Of a stretch of 64,000 bases of DNA, positions 31,536 through 38,369 are shown in pieces. The DNA is from JAEUJM01 sp044221555 (GTDB lineage Bacteria > Actinomycetota > Acidimicrobiia > Acidimicrobiales > DATDAH01): contig JBGAOY010000002.1 in assembly GCA_044221555.1 (NCBI GenBank), positions 248,001-312,000 on the forward strand. Reading direction: 5' to 3'. The first letter of the stretch is position 1. Every line of letters starts with the position of its first letter. A program made the translations under genes and the position numbers. The notes under the pieces were generated by a model. That model was not told where the DNA came from and searched no databases. It saw only the letters and a list, made by a program, of their open reading frames with translations.

Positions 31536-31583
31536 TTCTGGCTCCCGATTGGACCGCTATAGCGGTCCAATCGGGAGCCAGAA
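31536..31583. repeat. Palindrome family A copy 2 with compensatory centre
   Basis: A 48-bp perfect palindrome (24-nt arms, no loop) matching the element at 3611-3660 along its arms. The centre is CTATAG here and CCATGG there: one C:G pair has become T:A on both arms at once. It lies between the CMD stop (31525) and the convergent molybdopterin oxidoreductase stop (31599) and may terminate both. Confidence 0.88.
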
Positions 31584-31598
31584 GCAGGGAGTTCGCGG

Positions 31599-33869
31599 TC
31601 AGGCCGGGGCGACGGTGACGGGCACCCCGTTCAGCACGGCGTTGCCCGACAATGGGTCGAGGGCGCCGTCGTCGGTGAGGACGTTGGTGTTCACGCCGGC
31701 GTGGGCGGCCGCCACCGCCATCTGCGTGCCGGAGTCGTCGTGCCCCCACCCGTGGGGCAGGCTGACCACCCCGGCCAGGATCTCGTCGGTCACCTCGACC
31801 GGCGCCACCACCTTGCCCACCCGTGAGGTGACCTCCGCCTGGCCGCCGTCGTGGAGCCCGAGCCGATCGGCGTCGTCGGGGTGCACCTGCAGCGTGCACC
31901 GGTCCCTGCCCTTCACGAGCACGTCCACGTTGTGCATCCACGAGTTGTTCGAACGTACGTGGCGCCGGCCGATCAGGATGACGTGCCCGTTGCGGGGCGC
32001 GCCCAGCGCCTCCACCAGCCGGGGCAGGTCGGCGAGGAACGCCGGCGGGGCCAGCTCGACCTGGCCGGTGGGGGTCTTCAGCACCTCGGGGATGCGGGGC
32101 TGGAGCGGGCCGAGGTCGAGGCCGTGGGGGTGGTCGAGCAGGGTCTGGAAGTTGACGCCCTCGGGGTTGGCCCCGAACCCGTCGCCGTAGGCCCCGGTGC
32201 GGACCATGGCCTCGAGCACCTGCTCGGGGCCGTCGTCGGCCACCATCAGGTCGAGCAGGTCGGCCACGGTCCTGCCCTCGGCGACGCCTCCGGGCTTGGT
32301 GGCGCGGCCGAGCACCCGGTCGAGCACGAGGCCGTCGATGACGGCCGGGTCGGCGGTGGCGCCCATGCCGCTCAGCACCAGCGCGAGCCGGGCGAGGATG
32401 GTGTGTTCGGGAAGTTGGTCGGCGGGGTCGACGGGCAGCACCGCCGGCGAGTAGTTGGCCACGTTGCGCACCGACAGGGTGGTGAAGGCCAGGTCGTAGT
32501 GGCTCTTCTCCAGGGCGTCGGGCGGCGGCAGGATCACGTCGGCGTGGCGGGTGGTCTCGTTGCGGTAGGGGTCGATGCTCACCATGAACTCGAGCGACGC
32601 CAGCGCCGACTCGAGGTGGGCACTGTTGGGGGCCGAGCGCGCCGGGTTGCCGGCAAGGGTGATGAGGGCACGCACCTGCCCGTCGCCAGGCGTCTCGATC
32701 TCGTCGGCGAGGGTGGCGATGGGGTACTCGGAGCGGACCTCGGGGTGGCCCTTCACCCGGCTGGTGGAGCGGCCGGTGGTGAAGCCCCGGCCCTTGCCCG
32801 AGCCCTTCGCACCGGTGAGGGCGAGCGGGAACATCATCCCGCCGGCGCGGTCGAGGTTGCCGGTGAGGGCGGTGACGAGGTCGGACGCCCACGAGGCGAT
32901 GGTGCCGAAGGCGACGGTGTTGGTGCCGATGCGGCCGTAGACGGCGGCGGACTCGGCGGCGGCGACCTCCCGGGTGAGGCGCCGGATGGTGTCGGCGTCG
33001 ACGCCGGTGTGCTCGGCGACGGCCTCGGGCGAGAAGGGCTCGACCGCGTCGCGCACGGCGTCGACCCCGCTGAACACCGTGGGGTCGAGCTCGGCCGACA
33101 CGAGGTCCTCGGCGAAGAGCACGTGGACCATGGCCAGCAGCAGGTGTCCGTCGGCGCCGGGGCGGATGGGCACGTGCTCGTCGGCGTTCTTGGCGGTCCT
33201 GGTCAGCCGCGGGTCGACCACCACGACCTTGCCGCCGCGGGCGCGAATGGCCTCCAGGCGACCGGGGAAGTCGGGCGCGGTGCACAGGCTGCCGTTCGAC
33301 TCGTAGGGGTTGGCGCCGAGCATCAGCAGGTAGCTGGTGCGATCGAGGTCGGGGACGGGGATGGCGTCGGGGCTGCCGTACATGGCGCCGCACGAGACGT
33401 GGCGGGGCATCTGGTCGACCGTGCTCGCCGAGTACAGGTTGCGGCTGGCCAGCGAGGTGATCAGGGCGCGGGCGTAGATGCCGGCGCCGAGGTTGTGCAC
33501 CGTCGGGTTGCCCAGGTACAGCGCCACCGCGTCCCGGCCGTGCTCCTCCATGAGGGGCAGGAGGCGGCGCTCGATCTCCGCGAAGGCCTCGTCCCAGCTC
33601 ACCTCCGTCCAGGTGGCGTCGGCGCCCTGGCCAGAGCGGATCAGTGGCCGGCGGACGCGGTCGGGGTCGGTGTGTAGCTGCTTCAGGGTCGACCCCTTGG
33701 GGCAGATGAACCCGTGGCTGAACACGTCGTCACGGTCGCCCCGGATGCGCACCACCTCCTCGCCGCGGGTGGTGATCTCGAGCCCGCAGGTGGCCTCGCA
33801 GAGCGGGCAGGTCCGGAAGTGCGTCTGCGTCTCGGCGGAGCCGGCTGGTGCGTCAGCGATGTCAGTCAC
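31599..33869 (-). CDS. Molybdopterin-dependent oxidoreductase (formate dehydrogenase/nitrate reductase-like)
   Basis: A 756-residue large-subunit type Mo/W-bisPGD enzyme. The N-terminal [4Fe-4S] cluster motif is CPLCEATCGLE...CPKGS (residues about 21-56, CxxCxxxC then C). A candidate metal-ligand Cys lies in VSCGAMYGSP near residue 160. Cofactor loops include LMLGANPYESNGS, VVVDPRLTRTA and a C-terminal dinucleotide-binding domain (RRHVRSNNSWMHN). It has no signal peptide or adjacent subunit genes, so it is probably a soluble, single-subunit oxidoreductase of the BisC/FdhF-like group. The substrate cannot be deduced. The GTG start at 33869 has a GAGGGGGAC Shine-Dalgarno. Confidence 0.9.
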   Translation of the reverse strand: MTDIADAPAGSAETQTHFRTCPLCEATCGLEITTRGEEVVRIRGDRDDVFSHGFICPKGSTLKQLHTDPDRVRRPLIRSGQGADATWTEVSWDEAFAEIERRLLPLMEEHGRDAVALYLGNPTVHNLGAGIYARALITSLASRNLYSASTVDQMPRHVSCGAMYGSPDAIPVPDLDRTSYLLMLGANPYESNGSLCTAPDFPGRLEAIRARGGKVVVVDPRLTRTAKNADEHVPIRPGADGHLLLAMVHVLFAEDLVSAELDPTVFSGVDAVRDAVEPFSPEAVAEHTGVDADTIRRLTREVAAAESAAVYGRIGTNTVAFGTIASWASDLVTALTGNLDRAGGMMFPLALTGAKGSGKGRGFTTGRSTSRVKGHPEVRSEYPIATLADEIETPGDGQVRALITLAGNPARSAPNSAHLESALASLEFMVSIDPYRNETTRHADVILPPPDALEKSHYDLAFTTLSVRNVANYSPAVLPVDPADQLPEHTILARLALVLSGMGATADPAVIDGLVLDRVLGRATKPGGVAEGRTVADLLDLMVADDGPEQVLEAMVRTGAYGDGFGANPEGVNFQTLLDHPHGLDLGPLQPRIPEVLKTPTGQVELAPPAFLADLPRLVEALGAPRNGHVILIGRRHVRSNNSWMHNVDVLVKGRDRCTLQVHPDDADRLGLHDGGQAEVTSRVGKVVAPVEVTDEILAGVVSLPHGWGHDDSGTQMAVAAAHAGVNTNVLTDDGALDPLSGNAVLNGVPVTVAPA

Positions 33870-33954
33870 GCTCGTCCCCCTCGGTGGCGTGCCCTTGATC
33901 CTGCCACCCGTCGGCAGGAACCGCGCACGTCGGTGGTCGGGCGACCCGGCGCGC

Positions 33955-34872
33955 TCAGCGAGCGTGCTTGCGGCAGATCAACGCGCTCTGCTCGTAGAAG
34001 GCCTGGTCGACCACGGCGACGACCTCGAGGTGCTGGCCCCACGCGGCCACCAACGATGCCCGGTCGTGCAGCACCATCGGGTCTCCCCCGAGTCGGTTCA
34101 CGGCGACCATCGAGGCGTCTCGGCCGAGCCGGGCCACGAGCTCGGCGTTGTCGTCGAGGAACGTGTTGAGCCAGTTGTGCTGCTCGGGGGGCGTTGCCCG
34201 TATGCCGTCGACGAAGCGTTGATCCTGCACGGTGAGCCACAGGTGGCCGCCCGGTCGGGTGATCCGCCGGAGCTCGAGCAGCCAGGCGTCGGCCAGCTCG
34301 GAGATGTGGGTGAAGACCGAGGCGGCGTAGACGAGGTCGAACGCCCCGTCCTCGAACGGGAGGTGGGGGAACGACGTGCAGGCCGCGAAGCGCAGCGGGG
34401 GAGCGAGGTGCTGTTGCGCCCACGCGATCCCTGCGGCGTTCACGTCCACCCCCCACACGTCGTGCTCGCGGGCGTGGTCGGACAGGTGACGGGTCATGCG
34501 TCCCGTGCCGCACCCGAAGTCGAGAATGGGCCCGAGGTCGTCCAGTGACACGCCCACGTCGGCCAACTGGCGCCGCAACTCGCCGACGTGGAACGCGCCG
34601 GACTCGAGGTAGTCGGCATCCACGCCCCAGAGCTCGCCGGAGGGCAGCGGCGGATCGGTGTCCCCGTCCGCGCCGACCGCTCGGGGCAGCCCGAGGACGA
34701 GGGTGTCGGTGTCGGGCTGGATGGGTATGGCCTTCGCGGAGATGGCCAGCGACCGGTCGATCGCACGGGCGGCACTGCCGCGCGCGAGCCCGCGGACCGG
34801 GTCGAGCACCGCGCGACGGGCCACGCTCCGAAGCGGCGCCGGCACCCGGTGCCGCAGGGAGCGATCCGCCAT
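33955..34872 (-). CDS. SAM-dependent methyltransferase (class I)
   Basis: A protein of about 305 residues with a Rossmann SAM-binding domain in the middle: ILDFGCGTGRMTRHLS (motif I) near residue 118, VWGVDVNAAGIAWAQQ, FDLVYAASVFTHI, and RPGGHLWLTV. The N-terminal 90 residues are a family-specific extension. It lacks a membrane segment. ATG 34872 was chosen over the in-frame GTG 34902 because TACAGT lies six nucleotides before it, suggesting a leaderless transcript. Methyl acceptor unknown; the neighbouring PPK2 gene gives no clear pathway link. Confidence 0.85.
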   Translation of the reverse strand: MADRSLRHRVPAPLRSVARRAVLDPVRGLARGSAARAIDRSLAISAKAIPIQPDTDTLVLGLPRAVGADGDTDPPLPSGELWGVDADYLESGAFHVGELRRQLADVGVSLDDLGPILDFGCGTGRMTRHLSDHAREHDVWGVDVNAAGIAWAQQHLAPPLRFAACTSFPHLPFEDGAFDLVYAASVFTHISELADAWLLELRRITRPGGHLWLTVQDQRFVDGIRATPPEQHNWLNTFLDDNAELVARLGRDASMVAVNRLGGDPMVLHDRASLVAAWGQHLEVVAVVDQAFYEQSALICRKHAR

Positions 34873-34878
34873 CGCTCG

Positions 34879-34884
34879 ACTGTA
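34879..34884 (-). promoter_or_regulatory. Putative leaderless -10 box (TACAGT)
   Basis: TACAGT on the minus strand ends six nucleotides before the ATG at 34872, which it would place at the transcription start. It lies inside the longer alternative ORF beginning at 34902. Confidence 0.45.
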
Positions 34885-34931
34885 ACGCTCGCCCAGATCC
34901 ACTGGCGGCGGCGGGTCGGTGTGCCGCCGAC

Positions 34932-34995
34932 CGAACTCAGCGCACGATCCGGCGCGTGACGCCGGCGCGTGACGCCGAGTAGTGCGCTGAGTTCG
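34932..34995. repeat. Nested inverted/direct repeat downstream of PPK2 gene
   Basis: 14-nt arms (34932-34945 and 34982-34995, CGAACTCAGCGCAC and its complement) enclose 36 nt that contain a tandem 13-bp direct repeat CGGCGCGTGACGC (34950-34962 and 34963-34975). It lies 58 nt after the PPK2 stop and 60 nt before the methyltransferase start, both on the minus strand. It could be a terminator/antiterminator or a regulator site; the sequence does not decide. Confidence 0.55.
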
Positions 34996-35052
34996 TGGGA
35001 TCGACGAGGAGCAGGGGTGGGAATCCGACCCGTGTTCCCACCTGTGAGGGGG

Positions 35053-35820
35053 CTAGTCGCGCAGGAGGTCGCGGGCGGGGGCGGCGATCTCCGGGTCGGG
35101 GGCGACGGCCACCGTCGGGTCCTTGCCGTCGTAGGCCAGTGCGTGGAGCACGTGGCGGATGACGTGGAGGCGGGCGACCTTCTGGCGGTTGGCGTTCACG
35201 CCGGTCCACGGCGCCCAGTGCGTGTCGGTGGCGTCGAGCATGGCGTGCAGCGCCTCGGTGTAGGCGTCGTACTTCTCCATGGCCACCTCGTCGATGGGGC
35301 TGATCTTCCATGCCTTGAGGGGGTCCTCGCGGCGCTCTTGGAGGCGCTCGGCCTGCAGGTCGCGGTCGACGTCGAGGTAGAGCTTGAACAGATGGATCCC
35401 GTCCTCGACGAGCGCCTGCTCGACCTCGGGGGCCTGCCGGAGGAACAGCCGGTGCTGGTCGTCGGTGCAGAAGCCCATGACCGGCTCGACGCCGGCCCGG
35501 TTGTACCAGGAGCGGTCTAAGAAGACGATCTCGCCGGCGGTGGGCAACTGCGCCACGTAGCGCTGGAAGTACCACTGGCCGTTCTCGGCGTCGCTGGGCT
35601 TGGGCAGGGCCACCACCCGGGCCTGGCGGGGGGCGAGGTGCTCGCGGAACGCCTCGATGGTGCCGCCCTTGCCGGCGGCGTCGCGTCCCTCGAGGAGGAT
35701 CACCACCCGTGCCCCCGACGCGATCACCCACTGCTGCAGCTTCACCAGCTCGAGGTGCAGGGCGTGGAGCTGGTCGTCGTAGTCGTCGCCGTCGATCTTC
35801 GGGGGACGGGTCAGGGCCAC
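35053..35820 (-). CDS. ppk2: Polyphosphate kinase 2 (PPK2)-family protein
   Basis: A 255-residue PPK2 protein that uses polyphosphate to phosphorylate nucleoside mono- or diphosphates, or the reverse. The Walker A-like LLEGRDAAGKGGTIEAF lies near residue 40 and the conserved FLDRSWYNRAGVEPVMGF near 88, with a downstream lid-like segment RREDPLKAWKISPID. The GTG at 35820 gives the usual short N-terminus; the frame's upstream part lies within the preceding amidohydrolase gene. The start lies 28 nt after the amidohydrolase stop, so it is probably co-transcribed. AMP, ADP or GDP specificity is not predictable. Confidence 0.92.
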   Translation of the reverse strand: MALTRPPKIDGDDYDDQLHALHLELVKLQQWVIASGARVVILLEGRDAAGKGGTIEAFREHLAPRQARVVALPKPSDAENGQWYFQRYVAQLPTAGEIVFLDRSWYNRAGVEPVMGFCTDDQHRLFLRQAPEVEQALVEDGIHLFKLYLDVDRDLQAERLQERREDPLKAWKISPIDEVAMEKYDAYTEALHAMLDATDTHWAPWTGVNANRQKVARLHVIRHVLHALAYDGKDPTVAVAPDPEIAAPARDLLRD

Positions 35821-35848
35821 GGTCGGCTCGCCTGGGGGTCCGCGGCCG

Positions 35849-37585
35849 TCAGCGCTGGCCGCGCACGAGGCGGCCGGGACGGGCGCCCGTGTCGACGCCG
35901 TTGCGGCGGGTGACGGCACCGGCCACGACGGTGGCGGCGTAGCCGGAGGCCTCCTGCAGCAGGCGCCGCCCGCCGCCGGGGAGGTCGTGGGCGAGCCGGG
36001 GGGAGCGCAGGGTGAGCGCGGCGTGGTCGATCACGTTGAGGTCGGCCCGCTTGCCCACCTCCACCGTGCCCCGGTCGCCGAGGCCGTAGAGCTGCGCGGT
36101 CCGCTGCGTCTGCATCTGGACCACGCGCTCCAGTGGCAGCTGCGGCCCGCGGCTGCGGTCACGGGCCCAGTGGGTCAGGCCGTAGGTGGGGAGCGAGGCG
36201 TCGCAGATCATCCCGCAGTGGGCGCCGCCGTCGCCCAGGCCCAGCGCGGCGCGCGGGTGGGTCATCTGCTCGCGGAGGACATCGTGGTTGCCGTGGGTGT
36301 AGTTGAACAGCGGGAGCATCAGGAGGGCTCGCCCCTCGTCCTCGCAGAGGAGGTCGTAGACCATCTCGTCGGCGGTGACGCCGGCGGCCTCGGCGAGTGC
36401 CGCCGCCGACTGGTCGGGGGTGGGCTCGTACTCGGGCGGGTCGCCCATGACGAACAGCTTCTGGGGGATGGTGCGCAGGAACGACGGCAGGCCGTCCCAG
36501 AGGCTGCCGTCGCCGGGCGCGTCGTCCTCGGCGAGGACGGCGGCGCGGACCTTCGGCTCGCGCAGCCGGCGGATGCGCTCGTCGAGGGGCAGGCCGGCGA
36601 GGGCCAGGTAGGAGGGCCGGCGGGCGAAGGGGTGGTGGGTCTGGAAGCCGATCAGCATCCCGAAGGGCCGGTTGGCGATCTGAGGGTAGATCTCGGCGCC
36701 CTCGTCGAGGGCCGTCATCGACTCCTCCATCTGCATCTTCCAGAGGTCGGGGGCGAGGTCGACCTGCAGCACGATGAAGGTGACCGGCCGCTCGATCTCG
36801 GCCGACAGGCGCCGCATCCAGCTCATCTCCGCCGCGGCCGGCGAGAGGTCGAGGCCGTCGACGCCGGCGGGGGCGAGCTCGAAGATGGAGGCGCCGCCGC
36901 GGGCCATGGCCCGGCCGATGCCGAACAGCTCCTCCTCGGCGGCGTAGGTGCCCGGGACGGGCTCGCCGTCGATGGCCCGGTGGGCGATGGTGCGCGAGGT
37001 GGAGAAGCCGAGGGCGCCGGCCTCCACCGCCTCCTGCACGATGTCGGCCATGGCCGCGATGTCCTCGGGGGTGGCGGGCTCGTTGCGGGCACCCCGCTCG
37101 CCCATCACGTAGCCGCGGACGGCCCCGTGGGGGATCTGGGTGCCGATGTCGACCGCGTAGTGCCGGGCGTCGAGGGTGTCGAGGTACTCGGGGAAGGTCT
37201 CCCACCCCCACGTCATCCCCTCCGCCAACGCGGTGCCGGGGATGTCCTCCACGCCCTCCATGAGCTGGATGAGCCAGTCCTCCTGGCCGGGGTGGACGGG
37301 GGCGAAGCCGACGCCGCAGTTGCCCATGACCAGGGTGGTGACGCCGTGGCCCGCCGACGGGTCGAGCGACGTGTCCCAGGTGGCCTGCCCGTCGTAGTGG
37401 GTGTGGATGTCCACGAACCCCGGCGTGACGAGCTGGTCGGTGGCGTCGATGGTCTCGGCCGCCTCGGCCTCGATGGACGGAGCCACCTCGGTGACCACAC
37501 CGTCCTTGACGCCGACGTCGGCGCGGCGGGCGTCCGCCCCCGTGCCGTCCACCAGCGTTCCCCCCGTGATGATCATGTCGAACAT
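35849..37585 (-). CDS. N-acyl-D-amino-acid deacylase / D-aminoacylase-like amidohydrolase
   Basis: A 578-residue metal-dependent amidohydrolase resembling D-aminoacylases and dihydroorotase-like enzymes. It opens with MFDMIITGGTLVDGTG, the usual beta-strand start, then the zinc HxH motif VDIHTHYDGQATWD near residue 69 and GLGDGGAHCGMICDA with an active-site Asp near 465. A C-terminal composite beta domain includes GTVEVGKRADLNVID. ATG 37585 has a strong AGGAGGGAC Shine-Dalgarno; the upstream frame is repeat sequence and not coding. It hydrolyses an N-acyl amide or cyclic amide; the substrate is unknown. It is followed by PPK2 and preceded by a SnoaL-like gene. Confidence 0.9.
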   Translation of the reverse strand: MFDMIITGGTLVDGTGADARRADVGVKDGVVTEVAPSIEAEAAETIDATDQLVTPGFVDIHTHYDGQATWDTSLDPSAGHGVTTLVMGNCGVGFAPVHPGQEDWLIQLMEGVEDIPGTALAEGMTWGWETFPEYLDTLDARHYAVDIGTQIPHGAVRGYVMGERGARNEPATPEDIAAMADIVQEAVEAGALGFSTSRTIAHRAIDGEPVPGTYAAEEELFGIGRAMARGGASIFELAPAGVDGLDLSPAAAEMSWMRRLSAEIERPVTFIVLQVDLAPDLWKMQMEESMTALDEGAEIYPQIANRPFGMLIGFQTHHPFARRPSYLALAGLPLDERIRRLREPKVRAAVLAEDDAPGDGSLWDGLPSFLRTIPQKLFVMGDPPEYEPTPDQSAAALAEAAGVTADEMVYDLLCEDEGRALLMLPLFNYTHGNHDVLREQMTHPRAALGLGDGGAHCGMICDASLPTYGLTHWARDRSRGPQLPLERVVQMQTQRTAQLYGLGDRGTVEVGKRADLNVIDHAALTLRSPRLAHDLPGGGRRLLQEASGYAATVVAGAVTRRNGVDTGARPGRLVRGQR

Positions 37586-37600
37586 GCTTGCTTTGTCCCT

Positions 37601-37740
37601 CCTACGTCGGGACGGCTTCGCCATCCGGTTCGTCCTCGGTGCTGCTCCACTCCGTTGCGCAGCGCTGCTACTTCGTCGGGACGGCTTCGCCATCCGGTTC
37701 GTCCTCGGTCCTGCTCCACTCCGTTGCGCAGCGTCACCGC
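37601..37740 (-). repeat. Tandem repeat family D, two 69-bp units upstream of the amidohydrolase
   Basis: Two near-identical units with a 69-bp period. The matching GTCGGGACGGCTTCGCCATC core is at about 37606 and 37675. Each unit read on the minus strand contains a GGATGGC-GAA-GCCGTCC hairpin with a GNA triloop. The element ends just before the RBS AGGAGGGAC of the minus-strand gene at 37585. Related units lie at 40929-41048 and 44476-44616. Confidence 0.8.
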
Positions 37741-37771
37741 CGCCGGGTGCTTCCTCCGTGACCTCAGTCTC

Positions 37772-38248
37772 TCAGGTGCTGGGGTCCGAGGGGTCCTCGG
37801 GGGTGTGGTCGATGCCCGTCTTCGAGTAGCCGTCCATGATGTGCTCCATCCACCACACCGGCGCGGCGTCGAGCAGCCCCTGCAGGTCGGGGTAGTCCCA
37901 CCAGCGGGTGATGCGGCCCTCGAAGTCGATCTCGTGCACCGACACGAAGCGAACCGTGAAGGTCTCGCCGGTGTGCCAGTGCCACTCCTCGGCGTGCTCG
38001 GTCATCACGCACTGCTCGTCGGCGACGATGCGCCCGGGGTGGTGGAGGATGTCCTCCAGAGGCTCGAGGCCGAGGCGAAGGCGCGCCGCGACCTGCGCCG
38101 GGCCGATGGCCACGTCGTCGTCGGGCGTGAAGACGTCGGTGTACTGCCCGTCCGGCGTGAAGTACGCGCCCACGGCCTCGAAGTCGCGCCGGTAGAGGTC
38201 CTGCCAGAAGCGCTCGATGAGCGCCTTGTTCATGTCCGCGGTCCGCAT
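37772..38248 (-). CDS. SnoaL / NTF2-like protein
   Basis: A 158-residue cone-fold protein of the SnoaL/NTF2-like superfamily, typical of polyketide cyclases, ketosteroid isomerase and limonene-1,2-epoxide hydrolase. The helical N-terminus (MNKALIERFWQDLYRRDFEA) is followed by a beta-rich pocket with many aromatic residues (EEWHWHTGETFTVRFVSV) and a WWDYPDLQGLL segment. There is no motif that decides between isomerase, cyclase or binding function. It starts at ATG 38248, six nucleotides after TAACGT; ATG 38233 is an alternative. The amidohydrolase gene lies beyond the tandem repeat. Confidence 0.82.
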   Translation of the reverse strand: MRTADMNKALIERFWQDLYRRDFEAVGAYFTPDGQYTDVFTPDDDVAIGPAQVAARLRLGLEPLEDILHHPGRIVADEQCVMTEHAEEWHWHTGETFTVRFVSVHEIDFEGRITRWWDYPDLQGLLDAAPVWWMEHIMDGYSKTGIDHTPEDPSDPST

Positions 38249-38254
38249 GTCCTG

Positions 38255-38260
38255 ACGTTA
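38255..38260 (-). promoter_or_regulatory. Putative leaderless -10 box (TAACGT)
   Basis: TAACGT on the minus strand ends six nucleotides before the ATG at 38248, with no Shine-Dalgarno purine run immediately upstream. Confidence 0.45.
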
Positions 38261-38369
38261 AGCGGTACGGGCCTCGCCGGCAGCAGGTTGGGACCTTCAG
38301 CCCTTGGCCGGGGCCGAGGTGCCCCCGATGATGGATCGTGCGATCCTGCGGCCGCACGAGGAGCCAGAG

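Noticed and set aside
37586..37693. In-frame N-terminal extension of the amidohydrolase
   Set aside because: It translates the family-D repeat; ATG 37585 with a strong Shine-Dalgarno fits the family N-terminus.
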